The notes under the pieces: generated by a model
Seen by the model: the letters and a program-made list of their open reading frames with translations, nothing else
Databases searched by the model: none
Told to the model about the DNA's origin: nothing
Made by a program: the position numbers and the translations under genes
Assembly: GCA_013397845.1 (NCBI GenBank)
Contig: VZTG01000483.1
Location: forward strand, 496,001 to 560,000
Direction of reading: 5' to 3'
Source: Melanocharis versteri
Taxonomy: Eukaryota; Chordata; Aves; Passeriformes; Melanocharitidae
DNA: 64,000 bases
In this document: positions 13,001 through 25,000 of the stretch, one piece after another
How positions within the stretch are numbered: position 1 is the first letter of the stretch
Layout of the letters: each line of letters begins with the position of its first letter

Positions 13001-15570
13001 GTAGCTGACAAGCAATCTCTCTGTCTTCATCTCAACTTGAGCTTTTCCATCCTATTTTGTTTCCTGTCTCACTGAGGATTGGGAGCAGCAAGCAGCTGAG
13101 TAGTCAGCCAAGGCTAACCCGTGGCAGAAGCCAGTAAGACAGCCACTTTTTGAATCACAGTGAATACGCCTGAATGTGTTTTAAAGCTAATCACAACCAC
13201 AATGAGACTGTTTCATTGTCAGTGTACAATTCTAAGACACATTTGGCCATCCAAGAAATTACTGACAACTACAACCAAGTCAGCACTTTTTCAGCCAAAG
13301 AACTACCAGCACAGGAAACAACAATTAGTTTAACTCTCTAACTATTAAACCACAGGCAAGTCATATGATAAAAATCAATCATCCAAAGAATATAGAAGAC
13401 AGAGCAGTTGATATTGAAGAAGTATAGTACTAGCCCTCTTCTCCTTAACTAACTTGTCTGCAACAAACAAGCTTTGCTTTCAACAATGGTAGGTGGTCAC
13501 CTCTGACTACAACCTCAAGTCATTAGGAGGCTTTCAGATATTCTTACCACCATGCACTGTATTTTGAAACACATGGGTTCTTTAAAAGGTATTAAATGCC
13601 TGGCTAAAATCTTAGCATAAATAATTTTGCAACTGTAAGAATCAATATTTGATTGACATGAATTCTAGACATTATTTGGAGAATCTACAGGTGCTATTTT
13701 TCTACTAGCACTTCCTTTACCACGTCCCCCCAAGTCAGACAGAATGGCTCAGGCTGCTTTTTACTACATATTTATTCTGTAAAACTCCTCAAAACAAATG
13801 CAGTCTTCTCAAAATTATGAAAGTAATAACTACTTCCTTTAATTAAAACTTTAAAAGCACAGAATTACTGCAACCACAAGTCTATATTCAGTCAGTTAAA
13901 GTGTAACATACAGGAGATCAGAACAACTGCTAACCTCCAAACCCAACACCATAATATACCCTTACATCTATCATTCTTCTCTTGCCAAACAATTAAGACA
14001 TAAGTGCTCTGCACACATAAAAGAGTGGATGCTATATCCATAAAAGTGAGTTGCCTGGAGGGAGGAAAAAAAAAAGGCGTTGTTTTTGAAGGGAAGTAAG
14101 TAGCTCCTGTTCACCATCACTCAAACACAGAATGTCATTTGACCCCACAGTGATCTGTGAAAGACAGCAGAGGCCATTCTAGCAGCCAGTCTTGCAGCTG
14201 GAATATTACATTTTTAAGTTCGGGTGAACAATCTTTATAATGCACCACATACAAACGCATTTATACACTCATAACTGGTAACCAATTTGAAATCTACGCT
14301 TGGACAAACTCACCATTTATTGTCTTGCCTAGCCTGTAAAGATAAACCTGCCTTTTCAAGATACTTCGAAAGCTGTACCTGCCCTGGCTGCAGATGTCCA
14401 ATAGCAGAGCAAGAAAACTTTTCACAGAAACAAAACCATCGGACTTCTGTCTCTTTCTCCATCTCAAAGGATGAAAATGAGTGTCATCAGCCCCATCCTC
14501 CCCACCCTGGCTGAGTCAGGAAGCTGCCTGTGAAGCCCATGTGTACCCCAAGAAGGCAGTGCCCCGCGGGCCTTACAATGTGTTGGGACCTTATTGCTGC
14601 TGACACTTTGCTTGTGACACCATTAAATAATCTTTCAGAGCCACGTGTGTCATGCTGCCAGTGAGGCTCCAGTATAAGGAACGCAGGGCAAATCACACTG
14701 CCAGGGCTCCAGGAGCAGAGCAGGCTACTATTTTTAGGGAGCGTCAATAACATCCTTTTGACATCCAATATTACCAATACACAATACTGGACAGTGGAAA
14801 GAAGCTTGACTAGAGGTAGCATAGTTTACTAAAAGGAATAAATATGTGTTATTTCCTTTTAAAGAGTGCTTGTTTCACTTTCCACAGGCATCTGTTGGAT
14901 ACACATGGCCTAAATGAATGACTGCACGCCCTAGAGGAACAACACATCTAGATGAACACTTTCATAGTCTTAAAACAGTTATTAACCAAGAGTGCATTTC
15001 AAAGGCTGGTCTAGATAAATAAGCAAAGGGATTAAAATGCTGTATGCCCTTCACTGCAGTTAAATTCCTACAGCACATGGGTAACTGCTGTCTTTATAGA
15101 GGTACAAACTATGCTGCAAGGGTTTCATAAACAATCATGTGTACGAGAAGACTGAAAGACTTAAGTCAATCACATACATTTCAAAAAAAGCAATTTAATT
15201 TTTCAGGACAGGCACTGAGACTGTAAGGAGCTGAAATTATTTTGCATGGGCAGCAAACTTTGTAATTAAAGTCACTGATTACACAAGAAGCACCTATCTG
15301 AAAAAAAAATCTCAGTGGGATACAAACAAGACCGCAAATTTTTTATCAGAGAGGACACTCCTATTGAACCAAAAAGCAAGAACCATTTGGAAATGACAAG
15401 AAGGAATAAAACTTAAGGTCACAAATTAAATATGCTCCAGAAGTGTCCTTGCCTGTTACATTTTAAGATAACTAGAATTAATTTGCATTTATTACTAAAA
15501 AAACTGGCAATTCCCCTGTGTAAATAAATAGCTCAGTAAGCACCTAGCTTTGTAAGGGCTTTCAACTGTA

Positions 15571-15600
15571 TGATTTTCAATAATTTTCAATGATTTTCAG
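15571..15600. repeat. Three tandem copies of a 10-mer
   Basis: Three adjacent units of the form TRATTTTCAR: tgattttcaa, taattttcaa, tgattttcag. A short young tandem duplication within intron 1. Confidence 0.9.
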
Positions 15601-17661
15601 AAGTAAGACTTTTAAATACCCATATCCATAGATAACTAAAATACAACTAGCAGAACAGAAGGCTTTTCAGGCTAAAAAATATGATACCAAGAATTATCAA
15701 GTCATTAACTCTTATATTCCCACAGCAATTAGAATCTACAGCAAGTAGCTGCCATTAAAGTATTAAACATATCTTGACTGAAGAAAGGTTCCTTCAGTTT
15801 AAGAAATTAGTGCTTAAACTCCTGGTTCCTAGTAGGACACTACTGCTCTGCTACAAAATACTTCTCCCATGAACAGCTTCCTTAAAAAAATAAAAACATC
15901 TAACATGGCAGTAATAATAGCACAGGATCTTAGTAGCTGTCATTCCTTCAATAAAAATACCTGCATGGAGCTAATTAACTTCCACATCTTCAGGCAGATT
16001 ACAAACCTCACAAAACTTCCCAGTAGGACAGATGAAGGAGGGCACTCCTGTGCTGGAAATTATAATGCATACATCATCCCTCAAGGTTAAACCTCTATCT
16101 ACTTGCTTTCTAATTAACCACCATTTCTGTTAGTTTATCTTATCTCAAATTAGATCTTTTTTCTACCAGTTTTGCTACCTTACACTTCTAGTGCTTACAG
16201 AGAAACTATTTCAATGCTCGGGGTTAATACGAGTTCCAAAGAAAAGAACGGATAGGGGGAGGAACTAGAAGCAATACACAAAATTTGTAAAGACAGTTCT
16301 GACAAGCAAGCAAAGCAAAACATTAATCCAATAATTCACTGATCAGAATTGCTGATAAATTCAACACAGTACTAAAACACTTTATTTGACCCCAAACAAA
16401 AGGGAAAACAATGTATCAAATGTCACAATCTAAAGTTTTCTGAAACAAGCGAAAAATGAACACCAACAACCTTTGTAATGGTCTGAAGTTAGTGTCAGAG
16501 TACATGGTGATAATAGCTTTTTAATATTCCTGTCCCAAATACAAATAATCAAGAACTGAAACACCCTAAATTCCTGCAATTTCCATCAAATTAACTGAAA
16601 TCTCCACACCTATTGTTCAGAATACCCACTATCTTTGCAAGCTGTAGCACAAAGATAATGTAACTCCATTCTTTTGCAGGAAGCACTAAATAATTTTAAA
16701 AAATGCTTCAACAAGGCGAATGTGTTATACATGGAAATCCATAACTTAATCACAGTACAGAAAAAAAAAGAACAACGTCTTCTTTCACCTTATAGGGATG
16801 AACATTAGCCTACTTGTAGAGATTCAGGCAGCTGCTGAGAATGTCTTAGCAGCTCTTGTATTTGCAAGAAAAACCCTGTCAGTAGAAAGCAAAACAGTCT
16901 CGCCATTTAAATATGTCAGCTAACTGTATACACATTATACAACCATCTTTTGCGAACCCAAAATTAAAGCATAAATCCACATTTCTAAAGGAGAAAAATG
17001 ACTCCAACAGCACTACTTTGCATTTGCAATGGCAGAGCCAAACCACAGACCTCCACTTGTGATCAATTGCTTCAATAAATCAAAACGTGACAAAATATTT
17101 GGAGAAGCCCTGCCAGAATAAGACAGGTGATACAGTCGATAGTATTTTCCAATCCTGCAAAGGACATCCTAAAGAGCCGGTACCTTGCCTTACCTGCCCA
17201 AAGGCAATGCTCACACGGCTTTGCAGCCAATTCACCGGTTTTCCTCTGCCACTTTGACAGCCGTGATGGGGGAGGTCAGCCCATCGCCTGCACAGAGGTG
17301 TTTCCCCTGCAACAACCTAACTCCAAGCATTAACATTTCAACGCATCCCTGCCAGCCCGCAGGAACTAGGCTCTAATTAATCCAGAGATAGAAAAGTGGT
17401 GGAGGAAAAAAAGGGGGAAAAAAAAACCAAAACAGGACTCGACCCATTTGTCGCGGTCTAAATTTAAAACGAAAAAGCATCAAGAGCAGCACGCTTCCAG
17501 CCTCTGCTTAAGGCTATACTAACATAAATCGGGGATGGAAGAGAAAGCCCAAAACACGGAAACGGATTATGTAGGTTAAGCTCAGCTTTTGTCATCCGCT
17601 GCATGGTCCAGCTGAGGAAACGCTGAGCCCCCGGCTGGGGCCGACTGGGCGCCGGCGGCAC

Positions 17662-17832
17662 CGGGCCGGCCCCCGCGCCCCCTCCGGGCGCCACNNNNNN
17701 NNNNNNNNNNNNNNNNNNNNNNNNNNNNNNNNNNNNNNNNNNNNNNNNNNNNNNNNNNNNNNNNNNNNNNNNNNNNNNNNNNNNNNNNNNNNNNNNNNNN
17801 NNNNNNNNNNNNNNNNNNNNNNNNNNNNNNNN
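17662..17832 (-). CDS. CEP85L: CEP85L exon 1, partial: start codon lost in assembly gap
   Basis: Just left of the N run, the minus strand reads (x)GT GGC GCC CGG AGG GGG CGC GGG GGC CGG CCC G and then GTGCCG. In this frame the peptide is (G)GARRGRGGRPG, and its final G codon is completed by the first two bases of exon 2 (GC), giving ...RPG-SDYSS. Human exon 1 ends, from memory, GGARSFPAG followed by PDYSS, so the GGAR core, the closing Gly and the phase 1 junction all agree. Roughly 16 residues precede GGAR in human, which fits inside the 138-base gap, so the ATG should lie there; the upper coordinate given is simply the gap edge. The donor G|GTGCCG is weak because it lacks G at +5, so the exact end is inferred. 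A second reading frame (VAPGGGAGAGPV) is also open but offers only poorer phase 1 donors. Confidence 0.6.
17695..17832. other. Assembly gap (138 N)
   Basis: A run of N lies in the most GC-rich part of the CpG island, the usual place for sequencing dropout in bird genomes. It interrupts CEP85L exon 1. The true length may differ from 138. Confidence 0.99.
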
Positions 17833-17899
17833 GAGCTGCGGCGAGGGGCTGCGGCGGGGGGCGAGTCCGTACGGGCCGCCCTGGCCCAGCCCAACCCAA

Positions 17900-18106
17900 C
17901 GCAACCCGGCCCGGGCCGGCCCAGCACAAGCCGCTCGGGTGCCGCCGGGCCCCCCCGGGCCGCGGAGGTGTTTTTGGGCTCGGGTTCGGTCACTTATTCT
18001 CCGCCCGCTCGCCCTGGGCTCGGGGAAGGGGCTGGCGGGCAGCGGCGTGTGCCCGTCCCCGGGGGAGGAACTGAACTGACCTGACAGCACTTAGCGTGGT
18101 GTAAAG
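17900..18106 (+). ncRNA. Predicted divergent lncRNA, exon 1
   Basis: On the plus strand, leading out of the CEP85L CpG island, the sequence ends in a usable donor, GTAAAG|GTAATC (GT at 18107). The start is not visible; about 17900 is a guess inside the island. It pairs with a strong acceptor 137 bp downstream. No convincing ORF crosses the junction, so a non-coding divergent transcript is more likely than a protein gene. This is an inference from splice signals and position only. Confidence 0.35.
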
Positions 18107-18243
18107 GTAATCGGTCAAGGAGAGTGAAATGCCTGACTCCAGAGTTGCGGCACTGGAAATACCCAAGGCCAGTATGCGCAGACTTTAGTTAAGTAGAGTT
18201 CATAATAAAAATCACAATTTTGCTCTACTTTTTTTTGTTTTAG

Positions 18244-18785
18244 TAAGAAAACGGCGTGGAAATAAAGAAGAATCGTAACATCCCTTTGAACGATCAGTTC
18301 CACCAAAAGATCCACAGTAACATCATAAAGTTTAAGCGACAGGACTGGGAACAAAATGCTCCTGTCAGCAATAATTCGAACCCAGTAAGAGGCGCATCCC
18401 CTCTCCACGCTGCTTTGAGTCTGCTCCAAATACTTCAAAAGATAATTCTGCAATAGCAGCCTTCCTGGTACTGTTGCTTGCAACTGCAGTCCCGTGGTCC
18501 CCATTGTAAACTGCCTTCTGAACAAGACCCTGACTCAATCAGCACTCCACATTATCAGACAAAAACAAAGAGAAGGAGAAAACACTTGGACAGCTTCTAA
18601 CTTCATCATAGCCCTATCAAGATTACAAAACACACACCCACCAAAAGAAGAAAAGCAATGCTTCAGACAGCGTTGTAGATTATGATGGACGTGGTAGTTT
18701 AGGGAGGTGAGGTGGAACAGGATCAGTTCTGTGTTTGTGTGGAGACATTCGCAATCAATAAATAAAATTGTGTTCAAACATTTCC
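18244..18785 (+). ncRNA. Predicted divergent lncRNA, terminal exon
   Basis: A textbook acceptor (tgctctacttttttttgttttag) precedes 18244. About 510 bp later come two overlapping AATAAA signals (18757-18762 and 18761-18766), which would place cleavage near 18780-18790. The stretch keeps several CpGs (acggcgtgg, aatcgt, acgatc, aattcgaaccc, aggcgcatc), unlike the AT-rich sequence further right. A 66-codon plus-strand frame (GTG start) and an antisense 136-codon frame (18115-18525) both exist; neither resembles a protein I know, and I treat them as chance. Together with the donor at 18107 this makes a compact two-exon transcript head to head with CEP85L. Confidence 0.4.
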
Positions 18786-20575
18786 TGCTGACCCAATGCA
18801 TTTTTAATTAGTAGCTGATGATCACAGAATAGCTTTTATCTCTTCAGAAAGTTATATGTTTTATTTCAGCACAAGTCATGTTTTATTTATGCCTAGCTTG
18901 GTATTCATAATGTACTCAGTAAAAAAGAGGCTTCAGAAGTACTGGCATGAGCATGTAAAAATGCTGCATGTTGTTATTTCATCCTCTTTCTTATCTGTAT
19001 AAAGCCCTTGCACACTCACCGAAGACCTGACATGACGTGCATTCCTCACCAGCTGGTTTTCACTGCAGAATGTAACAGTCAGTAGGTGTTCTGTAGGTAG
19101 AGTTGTAGAAACGGAGACTTTAAGTGTTACCAAATACTGAATAAAAAACCCAAATAGTAAAACTGCAGGAGATCCTGTCAAAACCTTCAGGCTGTTGCTA
19201 GAAGTCCTTGAATGATAAAAGGTCAGAAGCATTTTCAAGAAGCCACAAATACTGGTTTACTGCAGAACACCAAAGCAGGAACTAAATTATTGTTGACAAC
19301 ACCTCAGTGAAACTGTCCAGCCTTCAACCCTGAAGCCAACATCAACGTTGAAGAATATTTGTGAGAGAGTTGCATGGTAGGTAAACATGAATATTAGAAG
19401 AAATAGTAAAAGCTAAAGTATGTTGCAAAACTTTGAAGACGAAGAAACACATAAACAGCTTAGTTCAAGACCTCTTTAAAGGACTTGACTGCATGTAACA
19501 TTTGTAGCATACTATTTGGTTGGATTAGCGTGAGTACTTAGCATATTTACAGCAGGATACAGTGAGCTGTAAGGAAGCTGAATATTAAGAAGGGAAAGGT
19601 ATCTAGCTGCAGGCGAGAAGAAAAATTACATTATGACTGCTGAGCTCTGGAGTTTGTGGTGCTGTCCTGAAATGCAGCTGCAAGAATCCAAAGGCACATC
19701 ATGACTGCAGAAAGCTGCATGCCTGGAAAAGGTGTGGTAACTGTTCTTCTATCTTATAATAAATGTCACTGCAGTGGTTTTATGTAATTTGTATTGCCCT
19801 TCATGGAAGCTTTACAGTTTCTTATGTATCTCCTGCCTAGTCGTGAACAATACCACAGAAGAAAATAAAATATATAAAAAGGCCAAGATGAGGATGGCAG
19901 AACACAACCAGGTAGTCGGAGTGAATCTCCTGCGACCATAGCCGTTGGGACACAGTGCTACTGCTCAGAGCAGAAAGAAAAAAAACAACTGTGCTTAAGT
20001 TTAAGCAGTCAGATAGCAAAGCCTGAGACACTTTCATTGTTATGATTGGATTTTAAGTTATTTTTATAGAAACTGAGTGTAATTAGTAAAGCTTTTTCAC
20101 TGCAAATGACCACAGTGTATCTGTCTGGAAGCCAGGCCAAACTGAAGCCAATAGTTTTACTCTATAAATAAATTTTAGCTTGTTGATGCTTTATTCTCTA
20201 TCCAGCAATGTTTTACATCTGCAGTCTGCTTCTGTATACAGTTCTAGACCAAGAGCAGTATTTGTTTTAGATTTTCAAAAATCTCTTGGAAAGTGTGGTG
20301 ACTGGTCTGGACGTCCTGCAAAAAAAAGAGCTTGTGCTATTTAATGCAGCTTAAGCAATCCCCTATTTTCATGTGGATCTCAGCTTGGCAGTCCAGTGGG
20401 CCCTGAGGATACCCCAAGTCCCTCTTCTTAACAAGTCTCTGTTGTCCCACCTGTGAGGCCCAACCATGCAGAGGCGGGGGGTAGTAGTGGCTCTGGTCCG
20501 CTTCCCGTGCCTTTTTCCCTCTGTGCCCAAGGGAGTGTACCGACACGGAGGTGACTTGTGTGAGAGTGGAAATGT

Positions 20576-20632
20576 GGAGTCATTAAGGTTGGAAAAGACC
20601 TCTAAGATCATCGAGTCCAAGTGCTAAGCTAT
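20576..20632 (-). mobile_element. CR1 LINE 3' end fragment
   Basis: The plus strand reads gagtcattaaggttggaaaagacctctaagatcatcgagtccaa, the reverse complement of a CR1 3' terminus of the subfamily with the gga-aaagacctctaagatcat signature. Only the last 60 bases or so remain. Confidence 0.75.
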
Positions 20633-21056
20633 TACGTCTCTTGGGTTGATAAGAATGAGGAGTGTGACAATCTGTGTTCCAGTGCTGCCTCACTCAAGAG
20701 GGATATCAAGGTCTTTATACTCATGGAAAACAGCAGCACGGGATGAGGGAAAACTCATGTAACCTTACATGTGAATAAAACTGTAAGTGGAAGCAACCTG
20801 CATCCCTAGGTAATTATCGTGAAATGTAGTGCTCTAGACAGTGAATGGACTCAGTTTCTTAGTGTCTGAAAAGCCTTCTCCCCACCTCTTTTTTTCTGAC
20901 GCAAACTCCACCTTCTTGGCAGAATGGACAAAGGAAAACGACAATAGAAAGTAACAGCTTAACCACTGGTACTAGGCAGATGCTGTCTCATTAAGGTCAG
21001 TTGGAGCATGTCTTATCCAATGGTTTGTGATCTGTCTCCGGGTTCAGAAATCACAT

Positions 21057-21075
21057 CCCTTCCCCCCCCTCCCCC
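21057..21075. repeat. C-rich homopolymer tract
   Basis: Runs of 8 and 5 C separated by T, preceded by further pyrimidines. Simple low-complexity sequence. Confidence 0.9.
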
Positions 21076-22052
21076 AGTAAAAACATAATGCTTGACGTGG
21101 AATAAAGCTGAAGCATAACCTCTGAAAGCAGCATTTTCCTTTGATTAAAGCCAGAAATAAGTTCAATGTTTATTCTACACTCATGCTTTCACATTTAATA
21201 AAATTAAATCATTATTAAAAAACCCAAATGCAAATACCTAAACATTGCTCTAAGACAATGCAGACCGTTTTCCCTATTTAATTGAGACATTGAGCCTGTG
21301 TGCATTCTATCAAAAAACAACAGCAGTATTCTGCAAGCACATCTACATTGTAAATTACTTTGGAATTAAAATCACAAATTTTCAGTTATTGAGTTGCCTC
21401 ACTAAGTTCAGCACTTCTTTCCCTCCACCCACAACTTTTTCAGTTGAACACTGTGTCCTAGCAAAGTCTTAGCAGCCTCAGAGCAATTCCTCCTGTTTTC
21501 CAAAAAAATAACTATGTATGTTACAAAGCAAGATGTTAAGCTGTGTAGGGAGTCACTATAATTATGAACAGATTAGTTTACCTAAGGAACTGCACACTTG
21601 CTGGTAGGGGCATGCTGGCCTACAAAAGACTGAAATGTTTCGCTCAAAGTACACGGAGTGCACTGCACAGCATTAACAATGAATTGTGTCATGTAATATC
21701 TGCAAAGTAGGCATTGTGAAATAACGCAGTGTATACAATGTTCTTATTTTTGCCTTTTCTACAAGCAAATGAAAGTGCACGGGTCTCACACAGGAGCACA
21801 AGTTGATACCAGTTTGAATCTGCTTTGCACTGCGCTTTTGCTAACAGCTTACACCATGGGAGAGAAACCAAGCAGCTCATTGTTACCATACCTATAAACA
21901 TAGCTAATAAACCAAAGCTGTGGTTTATTACCAACATCCTGGAACTGCAGATGCTTCTTAATGTTCCATCTTTCAGAGTCAGATTTTTACTTGAGAAATT
22001 ATTTGCATCATTGCTAAAAGACCCTTTGGTGTCAGGATTTTTTCACCTTTTT

Positions 22053-22066
22053 TGTGTGTGTGTGTG
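22053..22066. repeat. (TG)n microsatellite, short
   Basis: Seven TG units after a T run. Confidence 0.9.
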
Positions 22067-25000
22067 ATATTAATTTAAAATACGTCACAGAGAATTAAAT
22101 CAACTTTGTTTTATCAGCTAAAATAGTGCAGGAAGAACATATGCAGGAGTGGCATCCAGTGACGTCTAACCAGTAACTTATGAAGATAAACAGGAATTTC
22201 CCAGGTATATTTTTCTCAAGGGGAAATTTTTTGAGTTCTGCTATTCTATCTTCCCTTTCCTCCATCCTCCCCTCTTCCCAAGGGCAGTAGAAAAGAAGAG
22301 GAAATATAAATGTTTTGGGAGGAGGTAGAGAGAATATGTAAAAACCTACAGGCAGGAGGCAGATCTTCTCCCAGGCTTCCAAGGTTGGTTCCTATGAAGT
22401 TTAAGTGCCTGTACCACAGCAGCCAGGGATCCTCTCCCCTGCCCCCCCCCAGGACCCACTAACATATCCAGCTTCCTTGCAAGACATTATGCTTTCCCAA
22501 AGAAGTATTTTTAAAAAATTGTTTCTTTTATTCTACTGCATGACTTTTTCATGGAATCTCCAGTTCTCTTGTTCTTGAGCCCACTTGAATCATCTTCCCT
22601 TTCTGTGAACACACTATCTGATTTTAGGAGCACCGATACTTGTTGTATTTGTTTCTCTGTGCTAAAACTTGTGCTAAAGCCCAGGAAGCCCCAGCAGTGC
22701 TGCAGTTCAGGTTTTTGATCCCACTGCCACTGACAATGCTCAAGTTTTTATAGCTGAGCTCAAGTTTTTACTTTAAGGCAGACTTGTTTGACTCCATGTT
22801 ATACACAGACAAATGAGTGCAGAAGGATGATGCATCCAAAACTGGATAATATCACTACACAGTAATTTGCAGGGTTTTTAAAGCTTCTTTATGTATGTTA
22901 AACTCCACTTCAAATGTTAAGTAACTGCTGTATTAAAAGCACAAAACCAGCATTTAGCCCAACCTGTTTAAACCTACCTGCTTTAAAGGTTAATCAAAAA
23001 CACCACCTTGTATGCAGTCACTGAAACAAAGGATCAGACCATGTAGTTCGAGTTCCCTGGCCTTTTTCCACCTCAGTGCTGAAAGGAGTAAGTCCTATTT
23101 TCCTTTTGCAACAAACATCCCCAATGAATTATATAACTTTGCAATAAATTGGAATTTTAAATTACAAGTAACTGTTACAGGAAGGCCAAACACACTACAG
23201 CACAACCAGCCAGCAATGCGACATTGTACGAATACTTGAAAGTGGAAATTTCTTCCAAGTGGCCGTCATTATCTGCTTATAGCCTAAAATATGTTGTTTG
23301 TTTATTCCAAGTCAGAAATACAACCTATGAACATTACCAGTCAGAAAATTATCTGGTCTCTTGTGTTTGAGCCAAACCCAGTATTGCTGCAAAGGGATGA
23401 AATTTCAGTAAAGTCAATGGAGTTATGCCAGTGCTTAGTTTAGTCAGCTCAGTACTGTCATATGCCCATATGTAAAAGTTGGATGGAAAAATTTATTTCA
23501 TGCTGTAACTATAAATACTATAACTTAATGAAGCTCCCTACTCCATTTTTTTCTCCAATGACTTTTATTCTGCAAAAATCACTGACATTGATTCTACAAT
23601 AATTCATTACAATACTATATGCTGGAATAGTGTATCACTATAATACTTTTTTTCTCTCAGCAGTGAGAATTCTGTAACTAAAATGACAAGGTATTCTATG
23701 CTGCTAGAATAAAATCCAGTTTAATTGGGCACTTTTATACCACCCAGCACAACCCCTGCAGATGTCTCAGAACCAGCCTGCTCCCTGTACAATGCTCAAG
23801 GACCAGCAGCCGTCAGCTGTGGCACTGCTGGGAACTGCCCGGCGTGCAGGACAGGCAGCCTTAGAAAACACTCTGGTTTTGATATGCCTGGCTCTGTAAA
23901 GCATGCTTTGCTTATGTCTTGTGCCTTGTATCTTTCTCACAGTAAACTAATGAACATATAGAACACACAGGTTTAGATAAACCCTTTTTACCCAAGAAGG
24001 TAAAAAATGACTGAAATGCACAAATTGGGCTGTACTGGTTTGTACTGACCACAGTGCCTATCAGATTTGTTTTATGGGACCTCGGGGTTAGAGTATGACA
24101 TGTGTATGAATCCACCAGAGTATCCTTAGACTGTTTTGCTTTTGACTTAAAATTAACACAGACAAGAGTGCTTATTAAAAGTAACTTTGCAGCTCTGGCT
24201 TGGCTCTAAGATCATTCTACTTTTAACACATTACTTGAGTGACCAAATTGATCTGGGAGGCGTAAATATGTAACCTAATCTTTGGTCACAGAGAAAACAA
24301 CAAGAAATCAAGCTCTTAAGTGAGCATATAACTTTCAATATATATGAGTAAAAGAAGCATGGAAGTTTTAAGTATTGCTGCTTGAATTTTTAGGGAGTGT
24401 CCCACTCATTTAGGAATCCCATGATTTAAGAATTGCACATCATGTACATTGCTGCACCATTCTAATATTGTAAGAATATCTGGTTAAATCACTTAAAATG
24501 AAACTGAAGAATCACGGTTGCAATTTTCTGGTTAGTGCAGGACAATATGACACAAATAGGCTCTATACTTTGACCATTTAGTTCTTGGTGTTGCTATCTT
24601 CTGGGCCAAGCATCAGAAGGTCAACCCAGAACATGGGAATGTCTCCAGGGCTTCTGAAGGAAAAGTAATTGCCATCTGTTCACAAGGTAAGAAGCTTGAA
24701 AGACCCAAACAGAATGCGTTAATAGGAGAAGATAAATAGCTTAACTAAAAATCTGGATCTGGCTGCATCCTTCCAAAACAACATTATGCACATGCTTCCA
24801 ATGTGAAAATTACAAAAAAATATATACTGAAACAGGAGATGACAAGCAGTCAGGAAGTCAAAATGGAGAGCAACAAAAATGCATTAAGAAAGGGCAAGAC
24901 GCAGTCATACACACGACTCCCATCTGCACACTACCCCAGCAAATGCTCCGTGAAGTCAGTTCATTCATGGAAGTCCTTGCTCAGTGACACCGCTGACAAT

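Larger units (their letters stand above)
1488..17661 (-). other. CEP85L: CEP85L intron 1
   Basis: About 16.2 kb between the exon 2 acceptor and the inferred exon 1 donor. It is AT-rich and CpG-poor, with one CR1 fragment (3796-4000), short tandem repeats and two GC-richer segments (about 4180-4650 and 12470-13000). Open frames here reach 155 codons (2969-3436, plus) without homology I can recognise. I looked for the short phospholamban gene, which is nested in CEP85L in mammals, and did not find it; it should lie further left. Confidence 0.75.
17590..18065 (-). promoter_or_regulatory. CEP85L: CpG island promoter of CEP85L, probably bidirectional
   Basis: This is the only dense CpG, very GC-rich stretch in the window, and it sits exactly where the 5' end of CEP85L is required by exon 2. 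It contains GC boxes (ccgcccgctcgccc near 18000) and C-rich direct repeats (cccaacccaacgcaaccc near 17887-17910), and no TATA box is obvious. CpG shores reach about 17440 on the left and 18300 on the right. The right half should hold the CEP85L 5' UTR and transcription start, although the start itself cannot be placed by eye. A plausible divergent transcript starts on the other side. Confidence 0.85.

Noticed and set aside
18370..18415. tRNA-like B box (minus strand tgggttcgaatt)
   Set aside because: No matching A box or acceptor stem at the right distance; a single motif match by chance.
18115..18525. 136-codon minus-strand frame next to the CpG island
   Set aside because: It has no recognisable motif and no sensible splice link to CEP85L, and it lies antisense to the better supported divergent transcript.
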